Below are positions 35,301 to 45,307 of a stretch of DNA of 64,000 nucleotides, in pieces (position 1 is the first letter of the stretch; the number at the start of each line of letters is the position of its first letter). Position numbers and translations under genes: made by a program. The stretch is from Daucus carota subsp. sativus. Its lineage: Eukaryota > Streptophyta > Magnoliopsida > Apiales > Apiaceae. The notes under the pieces are model-generated. The model did no database searches. It saw nothing but the letters and a program-made list of their open reading frames with translations, and had not been told where the DNA came from. Location: the NCBI RefSeq assembly GCF_001625215.2, contig NC_030382.2:19808823-19872822 (forward strand). The letters are read 5' to 3'.

Positions 35301-36809
35301 ATGTTAGAAAGACTTGCAGGTAATGAGTATTATAATTTCCTAGATGGTTTCTCAGGATATTTTCAGATTCCTATTGCTCCTGAGGATCAAGAAAAGACAA
35401 CCTTTACTTGTCCGTATGGCACATTTGCTTATCGTAGGCTACCCTTTGGTTTGTGTAATGGCCCGTCTACGTTTCAACGACTTATGACGGCTATTTTCTC
35501 TGATTTTATAGGAAAAACCATGGAAGTCTTCATGGATGACTTCACTGTATATGGTTCTTCCTTTGATACTTGTTTGACTAATCTTTCTCAAGTGTTGCAG
35601 AGATGTGCAGAAACTAACCTTGTTCTTAATTGGGAGAAGTGTCACTTCATGGTGAAAGAAGGCATTGTGCTTGGGCACAAGATTTCTAGTAAGGGCATTG
35701 AGGTGGACAGGGCCAAAATCGAAGTGATTGAGAAGCTACCCCCACCTTCTTCTGTGAAGGGGATTAGAAGTTTTCTTGGACATGCCGGTTTTTACCGTCG
35801 TTTTATCAAGGATTTTTCTAAAATTTCTCGCCCTCTTTGTAATTTGCTTGAAAAAGATAGTGATTTTGATTTTGATGATAGTTGTCTTGTTTCTTTTAAC
35901 AGGCTGAAGAAAGAGCTTACTTCGGCACCTATAATGTCAGCGCCTGATTGGAGCTTGCCTTTTGAACTTATGTGTGATGCAAGTGACTATGCTGTTGGTG
36001 CAGTTCTAGGACAAAAGAAGGACAAGCGCATGCACGTGATTTATTATGCAAGCAAGACACTTGATAATGCACAAATCAACTATGCTACTACAGAGAAAGA
36101 GCTACTTGCTGTTGTTTTTGCCTTTGACAAATTTAGATCATATCTTGTGGGATCTAAAGTGATTGTTTATACGGATCATGCTGCGATTCGATATTTGATG
36201 TCAAAGAAGGATGCCAAGCCTCGTCTAATCCGTTGGATACTTCTACTCCAAGAATTTGATCTTGAAATTCGAGACAAGAAAGGCTCTGAAAATCTAGTAG
36301 CTGATCATCTTTCAAGAATGGACCAAGGCGATGGAGTGATAGGTGATGATATGCCTATCAATGAACTATTTCCGGAAGAAGCACTTTTGGTTGTCTCTAT
36401 GTCTACACCATGGTATGCAGATTTTGTCAATTACATAGTTAGAGGTATTGTGCCATCAGAACTTAATTATCAACAAAAGAAAAAATTTCTTTCTGATGTG
36501 AAACATTACTTCTGGGAAGAACCTCTGCTCTATAAAGAATGTGCTGATGGGATTATGAGAAGATGTGTTCCTCACGATGAGATTCCTAATATCCTTAAGC
36601 ATTGTCATGCTTTGGAGTGTGGTGGGCACAATAGTAGCATGAAAACAGTGGCAAAAATCTGGCAATCAGGATTCTATTGGCCTTCAATGTATCAAGACGC
36701 GAGAAATTTTGTTTCCATTTGTGATAGATGTCAAAGGACGGGAAACATATCGAGACGGAATGAAATGCCTTTACAATCTATTCTTGAGGTGGAGATATTC
36801 GATGTATGA
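32367..36809 (+). CDS. Athila gag-pol: Gag, protease, RT, RNase H, integrase N-terminus
   Basis: A 1480-codon frame starts at the first ATG after the PBS. Gag occupies roughly residues 60-300 (HRHLERFVQMCGSF, KGKALEWFQQL), then Gln/Asn-rich sequence and a short coiled region near 425. The aspartic protease has its active site at ALCDLGASVSLMPY (about residue 632), with DLGA as in Athila. RT runs from WVSPIHVVPKKGG (about 920) through CIDYRKLN, FCPYGT-like FTCPYGTFAYRRLPFGLCN, to FMDDFTVYG (about 1054), FMDD replacing YVDD. RNase H has CDASDYAVGAVL, TEKELLAVVFA and YTDHAAI. The integrase zinc-binding HHCC module is at HCHALECGGH and CDRCQR (about 1411-1455). The frame closes at a TGA (36807-36809) that looks like a mutated Trp codon before GIDFMGPF. 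The element therefore cannot make full Pol without read-through. Confidence 0.93.
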   Translation: MRRSKSVGNFEPDPEIERTFRVRRQEARKKKEEAKMTDNNNANENLHVIVPNESSIQDHETPNPANCMYKTPAIGATQYNINPSLIQMVSNSAFEGDIEREDPHRHLERFVQMCGSFRINGVTADQIRLHMFPYSIKGKALEWFQQLSDTTLATWDNLSTEFLSKYYPSDKTQQMRAIILTFKAQPGEGLYQAWERYKALLRKCPHHGYEEWMVLSTFYGALNSDIRLSLDVAAGGNFKKAPVTQAKALLEELASNNYAWAPSGTSLVKSAQDTEMMNLLTLKLDALTQEVRGQRANVNAISTPMEGYNDPGTDQYLHAQQFPEEAAFIQGRQSWPVQNNSYYNPNQRPNNNLSYNNNHAVNPSYAAQKQQPPGFQPRQQYPNQQQFQPPPKDKKEPADWEIALSKMIQGTTGAFANMETKFEKVESRLDQMASSQKMLEVQIGQIANKVGVREQGSLPSQPDLKGNEQCKAITLRNGRELPEVEAVKRNEKAPSKKDELVESEVEVSEKENDEQKEDEIAPKVPVKPYVPPIPFPQRLHNKKLEKQYEKFLQTFRQLHINIPFADALAQMPLYAKFLKEMLSRKRKLEDVETITLNAECSAVIQKSIPQKLKDPGSFSLPCTIGKMENIKALCDLGASVSLMPYSICKRLGLGELKKTRISLQLADRTIKHPLGVIEDVLVKVDKFFIPCDFVVLDMDEDVEMPIILGRPFLATAGTTIDVKAGKLTLNVGDEKVEFDLNKALKMPSIDATCFNVDIVDEIVKNDDVDLEDQEQAPTDKEGEDKLALEMQQPGMPMIEMAFSISEAPQVELKPLPSNLKYAFLGDNETYPVVVSSLLDDDELEKLLNVLKKFKSSIGWTIQDIKGISPALCMHRIDLEDNHKPVIEGQRRLNPNLQDVVKKEITKLLDAGIIYSVPHSKWVSPIHVVPKKGGMTVVKNEKNELIPTRTVTGWRVCIDYRKLNNATRKDHFPLPFIDQMLERLAGNEYYNFLDGFSGYFQIPIAPEDQEKTTFTCPYGTFAYRRLPFGLCNGPSTFQRLMTAIFSDFIGKTMEVFMDDFTVYGSSFDTCLTNLSQVLQRCAETNLVLNWEKCHFMVKEGIVLGHKISSKGIEVDRAKIEVIEKLPPPSSVKGIRSFLGHAGFYRRFIKDFSKISRPLCNLLEKDSDFDFDDSCLVSFNRLKKELTSAPIMSAPDWSLPFELMCDASDYAVGAVLGQKKDKRMHVIYYASKTLDNAQINYATTEKELLAVVFAFDKFRSYLVGSKVIVYTDHAAIRYLMSKKDAKPRLIRWILLLQEFDLEIRDKKGSENLVADHLSRMDQGDGVIGDDMPINELFPEEALLVVSMSTPWYADFVNYIVRGIVPSELNYQQKKKFLSDVKHYFWEEPLLYKECADGIMRRCVPHDEIPNILKHCHALECGGHNSSMKTVAKIWQSGFYWPSMYQDARNFVSICDRCQRTGNISRRNEMPLQSILEVEIFDV

Positions 36810-37697
36810 GGGATAGATTTCATGGGTCCCTTTACATCATCTTATGGAAACAAGTTTATCTTGGTGGGAGTTGATTACGTCTCAAAATGGGTGGAGGCAA
36901 TTGCTAGTCCTACCAATGATGCTAGAGTGGTGAAAAAGTTCTTACAAAAGCATGTCTTCACAAGATTTGGAGTGCCCAGAGCTATTATCAATGATGGAGG
37001 GTCCCACTTTTGCAATAAACTGATTGAAGATCTTTTGAAAAAGTATGGTGTGACTCAAAAAGTTGCTACACCTTATCACCCTCAAACGAGTGGGCAAGTG
37101 GAGATTTCAAATCGAGAGTTAAAGCAAATTCTCGAGAAGACAGTGACGAGTTCTAGAAAGGATTGGTCAAGAAAACTGGATGATGCTTTATGGGCATACC
37201 GTACAGCTTTCAAGACACCTATTGGAATGTCTCCTTATAGGTTGATTTTTGGAAAAGCTTGTCATCTACCAGTAGAATTGGAGCATAATGCATATTGGGC
37301 AACAAGATTCTTGAACATGGAGCTAAAAGATGCGGGACTAAACAGGTTGCTGCAACTCAGTGAACTCGATGAATTGAGACTCCAATCCTATGAAAGTGCT
37401 GCAAGTTATAAAGAAAAGACCAAATTGTGGCATGACAAGCATATTCAGAAGAAAAATTTCGAAGTTGGACAAAAGGTTCTTTTGTTTAATTCGAGACTTA
37501 AACTTTTTCCTGGAAAACTCAAGTCACGATGGTCTGGACCTTTTGAAATTGTCAAAGTGTATCCATATGGTACTATGGCAATTACTCGAGAGGGGTCAGA
37601 AATTTTTAAGGTAAATGGTCAGCGCCTCAAGCCATATCTGATCGGGAAAGAGTCACAAGGAGGAGATCATTATCTTCTCACTGATCCTACAAGTTGA
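36810..37697 (+). pseudogene. Athila integrase core and C-terminus, downstream of the nonsense codon
   Basis: In the same frame as the upstream ORF, it continues [20 protein letters not shown]. The DDE core is complete: [11 protein letters not shown] (first Asp), IINDGGSHF (second Asp), [15 protein letters not shown] (Glu). A C-terminal domain follows ([30 protein letters not shown]) and the frame ends at 37697. An in-frame Met at 36822 exists, but initiation there would be unusual. Only the single TGA separates it from the rest of Pol. Confidence 0.9.
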
Positions 37698-37827
37698 TCC
37701 AGAACAGGCGTCCGGCTAAATGACGTTAACGACAGCGCTTTTTTGGGAGGCAACCCAATATCTCGGTTAGTTATTATATTATATAATATAATTTTTGAAT
37801 TATTGTAGAAATATATATGTACATATA

Positions 37828-37858
<31 letters not shown>

Positions 37859-38324
37859 TATTATTATTATTGTTTTTAACTACCACATGGTGCCTTGATA
37901 ATTTTTGTGAAGTGTTGCAGGAATATAGAAATAATTTTTAATAGCTTTGGAAAAAAAAAAAAGAAAAGAAAACAAATAAAAAAATGAGGAAAAAGTTACC
38001 TGACTGATGGCTGGTGGTGCGTGCCTGGGGTGTGATATTTGTGTTGGGCGTGCATTAGCTACTGGAGGTGCATGTGTTTTTTTTCAACATTATATCTGCT
38101 GACCGTGCAGAGTATTGCTCTCCGTGCGAGCTACTGACTAAATCCACAATTTTCTCAACAACTTGTACGCTTGATTTTCTTTGAAGTGACTGGGCTTTAA
38201 TTCTTCACCTTCATCTCATGCAACCATTCAGAAAGCCTAGTCCAGTCCTTGGCCCAAGTGTTGTGGAAGCAGCCCAAGTGTGGAGGCCAGCCCACATGTG
38301 ATCCTATGCTTTAACAAAAATAAT

Positions 38325-38399
38325 TGGTGGCAGAGGGTTTCGAACCCTGTACCTCAACTTTCACTACACAAGCGCATACCGCTTAGCCAGCGCCCACAT
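38325..38399 (-). other. tRNA-like/SINE-like module 1, antisense in Athila
   Basis: On the minus strand it reads GGCTAAGCGGTATGCGC (box-A-like TGGCTAAGCGG), then after about 35 nt GGGTTCGAAACCC (box B), followed by TGCCACCAATTATTTTTG. Order and spacing fit an internal RNA polymerase III promoter and a T-arm. I do not claim a functional tRNA. Confidence 0.45.
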
Positions 38400-38596
38400 T
38401 ACTTCTAAAGCCAGGACAAATATATATGGAATTGTGCTGCCGACCGTGCTTTAACACCTTAATTCTTCAGTCTTGCTTTGAATGCATGCGTGAAAGCCAA
38501 GTCCGTGGGCTCAAATGAGGAAGCCCAACATCTCAACAAATACTCTGCGTATGCTTTTGTTTCACTCAAGTGGCAAGTGACATTGTCCCAAAAATA

Positions 38597-38673
38597 ATGG
38601 AGGCACGGGGTTTCCAACCCTTAACCTCCCGCATTGTCTAAAGATGAGCCAACCACTTGGCCACCCACGACGC
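38597..38673 (-). other. tRNA-like/SINE-like module 2, antisense in Athila
   Basis: On the minus strand TGGCCAAGTGGTTGGCTC (box-A-like) precedes GGGTTGGAAACCC (box B with C changed to G) and GTGCCTCCATTATTTTTG. It shares order, spacing and the ATTATTTTTG tail with module 1, some 270 bp away. Confidence 0.45.
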
Positions 38674-39228
38674 TGTTTCTAAGCCCAGGAATAATGTATT
38701 AAGCTGTTGCCTGGCGTTCAGCTTTGCTGCCTTCGGTGCAAAGGCTTCTGGTAGTGTGCGGTTTGTTCACCACAATAGTACGTAACATATATCAGTCCTC
38801 TGTTATATTATATTAAATAGACTTTTGTACTATAATAATAATATATTTTCTTTTATTAATAGATTTCTGTTAGCTAATTATTATTTTATATTGCTAATAT
38901 TGTAAAGTTTGTTAGATATATATTAGTATTATTATTAAATCTATTATTATTATTATTTATATATTATTTTTATTCATACTAATTATATGTGCTTTGTATA
39001 ATATAACCTGTATCTTGTGTTTGTGTCTAACCTAAATCCTGCAGCACCTAGAAATTTTTTTAAAACAGGGAAGAGAAAATTTTCCAATTCATACTCTTCT
39101 TTGGATTCAAGAAATTACCAACTCATAATCCTCTCTGGAATCAGTTTTGTGAGATTGTATTTAGCCAGCAAAAGAAGGGTTTGTAGGCTTCAATATTGTA
39201 GCTCCGCTTATCAATATCTTGGTCAGTT

Positions 39229-40266
39229 ATGGGTCGTGGCACTGCATCTACTCCTCCTCTGCGGAAGAAACAAAAGCTGGGGGTTGACTCAATTCAACCC
39301 ACCATTATCAAGTATCCTGCAGTGAAGTTTAGTGGTGAATCACAACGGTCTCTATACACCACATTGTCACAGCGTCCGGTGTTCCCCAATAAATATACAG
39401 ATATGGATGCTATTGATCTCTTAGGTATTATTCCAGAATTGAAGCATAAACTTGCTAAAGTCGGATGGAGTGATTTACTGAAGATGGATGACCCTTCTTA
39501 TGCCACTCTTACTCGTGAGTTTCTAAGTTCTTTCATGGTTACTGAAGATGGCTTGTTGTCCTTCCGAATTGCAAATCAGAATCACCAGATTACAAAGGAT
39601 ACATTAGCCAGCATGTTCGGTTGGAAGCTAATTGATACACAACCTCTTCCATCGGATTTTGCTACTCCTTTTTGGCTTCGGATTACTGGATTGCCTGCAA
39701 CAGAAAGATATGTAGCTCAGAATTCTACCACTTCAAAAATCACGAGCTACTGTTATCGCTATTTTTTGCGACTCCTGTCATATACTATATATGGTCGTGC
39801 TGAAAGTAATAATAGGATTCAAGCAGGTGAGCTGGCGTTGTTGCACTACTTTGATGCAGAAATTCCAGTTGATTGGACGACTTTGTTGATTACCAGATTT
39901 TTGTATCAAGCAAAGCGACCCAAAGGTGCACTTGTTATTGGTGGCTTTATCACACGTATTGCTACAAAGTTGGGTGTGTTTGATTGCAAGATGACTAATT
40001 TAAAGGTTGCGAATGAGTGGGCATCAACTCTGGACGTTGAATATGTGATTGGTATGCATATGTTACATCGCCATTGCAAAATTGGAGGGATAAATCGGGT
40101 GCACCCAAAACATGATGTGTTACATTCGGAGAAGCATGATGCAGAGCCAGTTATACCTCTTGAGCAGCAGATTGCGGAAATAAGGCAAGGCCAAGAAAGG
40201 ATTGAGAAACAGTTGGCTGACATCTCTGCTTCCCTAGAGAGATATTTTTCACAACATGCATCTTGA
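39229..40266 (+). CDS. Athila-type third ORF (env-position protein)
   Basis: 345 codons, uninterrupted. It opens MGRGTASTPPLRKKQKLG (basic), then FPNKYTDMDAIDLLGIIPEL, LTREFLSSFMV, SFRIANQNHQITKDTLASMF. The C-terminal part EQQIAEIRQGQERIEKQLAD looks like a coiled coil. This resembles the ORF found at the env position of Athila elements (putative plant transposon protein / ATHILA ORF-1 group). No signal peptide and no membrane helix are visible, so an envelope function is not supported. It ends well before the 3' LTR. Confidence 0.8.
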   Translation: MGRGTASTPPLRKKQKLGVDSIQPTIIKYPAVKFSGESQRSLYTTLSQRPVFPNKYTDMDAIDLLGIIPELKHKLAKVGWSDLLKMDDPSYATLTREFLSSFMVTEDGLLSFRIANQNHQITKDTLASMFGWKLIDTQPLPSDFATPFWLRITGLPATERYVAQNSTTSKITSYCYRYFLRLLSYTIYGRAESNNRIQAGELALLHYFDAEIPVDWTTLLITRFLYQAKRPKGALVIGGFITRIATKLGVFDCKMTNLKVANEWASTLDVEYVIGMHMLHRHCKIGGINRVHPKHDVLHSEKHDAEPVIPLEQQIAEIRQGQERIEKQLADISASLERYFSQHAS

Positions 40267-41783
40267 TATCAGGGCAGTTTTCTTCCTTATCCTTTTAGAG
40301 TAGTTTTTGTGTCATTGAGGACATTGACTCATTTAAGTGTGGGGATGTGTTCTCAAGGCGAATAATATTATATTAAAAATATATATAAAAAAAAACAACA
40401 AAAAAAATGAAATAATAAAAAAATTTGTATATTGCCTTGTCTTAAATTTAGGCTATTCATGATAGTTGCATTTAAATTAGAGCATATAGTTATTTAATTT
40501 AGCATGCATATTTTTTATTTTTATTATTATAATATTTTCTTTTTAGTTTGCATTTGCACAATTCCATGAATGTTTGTCGACCAAGTCAATTTCCTATGAT
40601 GAGTTTATTTGCATAATTTCTTGGCTAGTAATCTTGATCATATGTGATGTCTTGCATGCTTAGAAATTGCTTGTGCGGTAACTTGTAATTACATTATAAC
40701 TGTTCTAGAGGCGAGATTTAGACTAGCTTATTTCTTGAGTCTTAGCTATGAGCCGGGCGTAGAATTTTGACTATTCCCTTTTAAGCTTGGAGTGTATAAT
40801 TCTTAAGTGAGGGGGAGCTTTGGGATATACATGCCTTTTTAAAATAAAAAAAAGAAAAAAAAAGAAAAAAAAGATACATGTATTAGCAATAAAGTTCACA
40901 AAAAAAAAATGGTGGTAGAATTGACTAGGTTGGGCTCATTAATACTCGAGTAATTAAGTCTGAAGGGACTTTGTGCCTAGTAACCTAAAGCCTTTCATGG
41001 TTTGGGATTGCTGACCCAACACTCGCTAAATGGGTATTAGTGCATACATCTTTAGGGATCTCAACCATTGCACGGTCAAATAAGCCACCTAAAGCATGTG
41101 TGAACAATTTGGTTGGTGAAGTCTTATGGTGGTCGTACCTCACTTACCCTGAGAAGCGTCCCGACCTTAGACCGAGCATGTACACACCAAATACTAGATA
41201 TTGAAAAAAAAAAGAAAAAGAAAAAAAAAAGAGCATATATAAGAGAGGCATGGAAGTTCCTTGGTGACCCTAAGCTGTAGTTGACTCTAATGTAACGAAG
41301 TGTTTAAGCATTATTCTTATTAACGACTCATGGCTAAGATTCTGTTGAAGTTTGTTGGTCTCTATTTTGTTTCATTAGAGAGCATGTTGAGCACACACGA
41401 TGCACTCCGTACTTGCAGTGAAAGAGTTGCACGACTAATATGTGTGATAGATGAAATCCTTGATTGTTGCATATTCTGAGGATTATATGTTGACAAGGTT
41501 GATAATTTCATGATTGGGATCTATGCATATTCATTTAGTTTGCATTAATATTAGTTGCATTCTTAAGACTTGGCAGAAAAAAAATGAATTTTGTGGGTAC
41601 ATTCGCTATAGGCCCTCACGAGACCTTACTCGTCCACTAGGGCTGCCTAGGGGTTTAAAGGGCTTGTTGCATATGCCAAATGCAACCGTGATCACCTACG
41701 GAAGTGGTATATATCTATTAGGTGTTAGCTAAATTTTATTTTATTTGCCCGAGGACGTGCAAAACACTAAGTGTGGGGATATT
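40267..41783 (+). other. Athila region before the 3' LTR, with two polypurine-like sites
   Basis: Non-coding, with three A/G-rich tracts (about 40376-40430, 40845-40915, 41203-41235). The 3' polypurine tract is GTGTGGGGATATT at 41771-41783, directly before the LTR. The same AGTGTGGGGAT phrase occurs at 40336-40346, some 1.4 kb upstream. Confidence 0.6.
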
Positions 41784-43052
41784 TGATAGAGCATATATTT
41801 ATATATGCTTTTATATGATTTTATTCCCATAATTGTAGTATTTTGTAAATAATCGGGTTATTACTAATTGATTTTAAGTGTTTAATGGCAGGAAAATAAA
41901 TATTCCTAAGTTGGATGAAACTAGCTTATTTGGGCTTGTATTTGATGGAAATTCGGACTTTATGGGCTACTTGCGCAGCAAATCTTGTTTGGGCCATAAC
42001 TTGAGTTCCGGGCGTCAGAATTAGACGATTCAACAGCCCACGCGAAGATATCGAAATTTTCTACGAGTTTAAAATGGGCTATCAATCAAAATCCAGCTGT
42101 AGCAGTCCAGAATCAGGCCTGAAAGTCAGCCCACGAATTTTGTCTCAGAATCCAACTTGTTTTAGGAAATCGGATTTGTTTTTCCTTGAAAACCATTAAA
42201 AACATTATTATTATTATTATTAGGGTTGGTATCTAGAGAGAGGTATCGAATAGTGTGTATTGAGAGATAGAGAAAAAAGAAAGCTTTGGGAGATAACTTG
42301 AGCAAAGATTGAAGGGATTCAGTCCAAGTTCGAGAGATTTCGTCAAGTTGTATTTTCTTCACTCTTGTACTCTTTTGACATGATTTCAGTAATATATATA
42401 TTCGTGTTTTCTTTAATTGTTATGGGTAACTAATCCTCTAATCCGAGGATTGGGGAGTATTTGTTGGCTTAATATGTTTGTTTGATCTAAGATTGTGGTT
42501 TCTCTATGTATGCTAATCTGTCATTGAGCGCTTAACACAGTTATAGGAGTCGCGAACCTGTAATTGTATCTGTAGGATTTATAATGAATCGGGAGAGGAT
42601 TTATATTTCTTGTACATGATATGACAGACATAACTTAATTAATTAATCGGGAGATTATTAGGCGAGTTGTGAAACAGAAAATCCTTGGTTCGTGATAGCT
42701 TGTAATTTGGTTTTGATTGATCATGGGAGTGACTTCAAGGTTAAATTATAGGTATTATTTTGTATCTTGGGAGAGAACATTATAATCAATAGAAGGATTG
42801 TTTTTAGCAGAGTAGAGACTTGAATATCACAATTGATTGACATTCATTGTAGCCAGCAAAGAAACCTGATTCTTGGATTGCTTTTTATCATCGTTAATTC
42901 ACACTTTTAATTGCTTTATTAGTTTAATTTAGTTGATAGTAAAAACCAAAAATTTATTCTCCAAACTTCCAAATAGAAAGAAATAATATACTTGATTTGA
43001 TATTGTATTCAGTCCTTCCTTGAGAACGAATTTACATAAAATCACTGCAACA
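41784..43052 (+). repeat. 3' LTR, Athila-type
   Basis: 1269 bp, nearly identical to 30970-32238. Differences seen are C/T near 42078, G/C near 42118 and T/C near 42969. Confidence 0.95.
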
Positions 43053-43057
43053 CCCGC

Positions 43058-43635
43058 AATCTCTTTGACAGCAGCTGTCTCTTACATCTAAATATTACAA
43101 TAGTATGGCGCTCCATGATCATATATTTATATTCTTTATTTTCATATTCCCATTGATATATTTGAGCATGTTGCGTGTATGCGTGTATACATTGACTGGC
43201 AATACCAGGAAGCCTTTTTATATTTCTATCAGCTACCACATACCCTAGCCGGGCCCGTCACCTCATCCCGGCCCATCATCTCATCCGCTACCTCATTCCT
43301 CACTCAAAAAAAAAAAAAATCTCACCCGCTATCTCATTCTTGTCAATTGTCAAGTCTCAGACACCGCTATGAACGACTGCATACGTTGATTATACAACAG
43401 ATATATGTGTGGTCCGTGTGCAATACAAGCTTTTATCTCTTTTGACATAGGCCAATGCATACAAACAGTTATTATGAATTCTTGTTTTTACGTTTTATCT
43501 TGCATGGAGTAAAATATTGTCATCCTTTCACTTAAATTTATTTTCTGCTTCATACGTCACTTGCTCTTGTTATATCATATGTTTTAGTCTTGTACATCCG
43601 TGCAATAATCTTTCACATGTTTAGACAAAATTCAA
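43058..43635. other. Non-coding interior of the Tat-like element, 3' part
   Basis: Continues the CCGCTA-rich sequence interrupted at 30965. No protein similarity. Confidence 0.5.
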
Positions 43636-44580
43636 CCAAGCACAATTTTTTCACAAAATTTTCTCTTTCCCGAGTGTTGTCCGCAACCAACACTGGGGGG
43701 CAACCAAGCACCAATTTTTCACAAAAATTTTCTCTTTCCCGAGTGTTGTCCGCAACCAACACTGGGGGGCAACCAAGCACAATTTTTTCGCAAAATCTTC
43801 TCTTTCCCGAGTGTTGTCCGCAACCAACACTGGGGGGCAACCAAGCACCAATTTTTCACAAAAATTTTCTCTTTCCCGAGTGTTGTCCGCAACCAACACT
43901 GGGGGGCAACCAAGCACAATTTTTTCGCAAAATCTTCTCTTTCCCGAGTGTTGTCCGCAACCAACACTGGGGGGCAACCAAGCACCAATTTTTCACAAAA
44001 ATTTTCTCTTTCCCGAGTGTTGTCCGCAACCAACACTGGGGGGCAACCAAGCACAATTTTTTCGCAAAATCTTCTCTTTCCCGAGTGTTGTCCGCAACCA
44101 ACACTGGGGGGCAACCAAGCACCAATTTTTCACAAAAATTTTCTCTTTCCCGAGTGTTGTCCGCAACCAACACTGGGGGGCAACCAAGCACAATTTTTTC
44201 GCAAAATCTTCTCTTTCCCGAGTATTGTCCGCAACCAACACTGGGGGGCAACCAAGCACCAATTTTTCACAAAAATTTTCTCTTTCCCGAGTGTTGTCCG
44301 CAACCAACACTGGGGGGCAACCAAGCACAATTTTTTCGCAAAATCTTCTCTTTCCCGAGTGTTGTCCGCAACCAACACTGGGGGGCAACCAAGCACCAAT
44401 TTTTCACAAAAATTTTCTCTTTCCCGAGTGTTGTCCGCAACCAACACTGGGGGGCAACCAAGCACAATTTTTTCGCAAAATCTTCTCTTTCCTGAGTGTT
44501 GTCCGCAACCAACACTGGGGGGCAACCATCAAAATATTCACAAAATTTTCTTTTTCCGTGTTGCTCGCACCCAACACATG
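43636..44580. repeat. Tandem array with 137-bp higher-order unit (69 + 68 bp)
   Basis: The phrase CCCGAGTGTTGTCCGCAACC recurs at 43669 and then at alternating spacings of 69 and 68 bp, 13 times, plus a degenerate end copy. Two monomer types alternate strictly: one with GCACCAATTTTTCACAAAAA, the other with GCACAATTTTTTCGCAAAAT. Copies are almost identical. Each contains the potential hairpin GTGTTG...CAACAC. Because 137 is not a multiple of 3, long frames exist on both strands by chance; they are not genes. Confidence 0.93.
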
Positions 44581-44686
44581 AAAAGCACCCAAACAACTTA
44601 TTTTTCTTCACACTTGTCCCAGCTCGATTTTCTTTTTTACTTACTCCTCCCATCCGCTAAAGCAAATGGAAGGAGTAGGGGGGCAA

Positions 44687-45307
44687 TGATAATACCATGC
44701 ATTATTATCATTTAATTTACAGACTTGACAAAATATGGTAAACAATTAGATATAAAGCAGGGGAGCAATAAAGGTAAAGATAAACACCACACACCACACG
44801 CCACACCCATGTGTAAAAGGATAAACACCACACGCCACACCCATGTGTAAAAGGACAAATCAACTGTACTTGGCATGAGTGATAAATGACTCAACTGTAG
44901 CATGCAGGTACAACAACTCAATGACAAAAAGTATGGTGGCAAGGTATGGTCAAATTTGCACTACACCACGGCACATGCCATTTGTTCTGTAATGTCCACA
45001 TGACTACACTATAAATATAAGTCTTTACGCACATTAGAAAAGGGGGGGCTCACTAATATGAAGCATTCTCACAACATACAAAAATAAACACTCTCTCTAC
45101 TATCACAAATATTCACTCTTCAAAGCATACAAAATCACATATCTCTCTCATTCTCTACTTATGCTCTTATGTTCCGATCACTGATTATCACGCCGGAGGC
45201 GCCTCACGGGACACACCCCCCGTGCGGCGTTGTTTTGCAGATCTCGGGCTATCTCAAACCACCCGAAGCAAGGACAACGGACACATCGACGAGAAAAAGA
45301 CTTATCA
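44687..45307 (+). repeat. 3' LTR of the Tat-like element
   Basis: 621 bp, preceded by a polypurine tract at 44666-44684. It differs from the 5' LTR by a few substitutions and shorter G and C runs. Followed directly by the CCATT target duplication. Confidence 0.9.

Larger units (their letters stand above)
37698..39228 (+). other. Athila region between pol and the third ORF
   Basis: Non-coding. It contains a (TTA)n tract at about 37829-37871, an A-rich tract, two antisense tRNA-like modules (separate entries) and an AT-rich stretch with a possible acceptor CTGCAG at 39040-39045, which could serve a spliced subgenomic message for the third ORF. Confidence 0.5.
30970..43052 (+). mobile_element. 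Complete Athila-type (Ty3/Gypsy) retrotransposon
   Basis: The 1269-bp LTRs (30970-32238, 41784-43052) differ at only three positions by eye. The 5-bp target duplication CCCGC is perfect (30965-30969, 43053-43057). A tRNA-Asp PBS, a gag-pol frame with RT motif FMDD, an Athila-type third ORF and a polypurine tract are all present. At 0.24% LTR divergence the insertion is very recent: of the order of 0.1 My at 1.3e-8 substitutions per site per year, an assumed rate. One nonsense codon interrupts pol. It is nested in the Tat-like LTR element. Confidence 0.95.
27646..45307 (+). mobile_element. Non-autonomous Tat/Ogre-like LTR element, split by an Athila element
   Basis: LTRs at 27646-28275 and 44687-45307 begin TGATAATACC and end ACTTATCA. 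A perfect 5-bp target duplication CCATT lies at 27641-27645 and 45308-45312. The PBS fits tRNA-Arg, as in Ogre/Tat elements. A purine tract AATGGAAGGAGTAGGGGGGC precedes the 3' LTR. Without the nested element the interior is about 4.3 kb and has no gag or pol. It holds a 33-34-bp minisatellite and a 137-bp higher-order tandem array, features known from Tat-lineage elements. The LTRs differ at about five bases plus indels in homopolymers, so it is young but older than its guest. Confidence 0.88.

Noticed and set aside
38325..38673. Functional tRNA genes
   Set aside because: Box A and box B are recognisable, but the full cloverleaf, in particular the acceptor and anticodon stems, is not convincing.
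39229..40266. Envelope glycoprotein
   Set aside because: It sits at the env position, but no signal peptide, membrane helix or cysteine pattern is visible; it matches the Athila third-ORF type instead.
43636..44580. CRISPR-like regular array
   Set aside because: Monomers abut without unique spacers and the context is a plant LTR element.
43590..44715. Several overlapping long frames of up to 301 codons on both strands
   Set aside because: They are the same 69/68-bp repeat read in rotating frames; the repeat period of 137 is not a multiple of three and the peptide is only the repeat translated.
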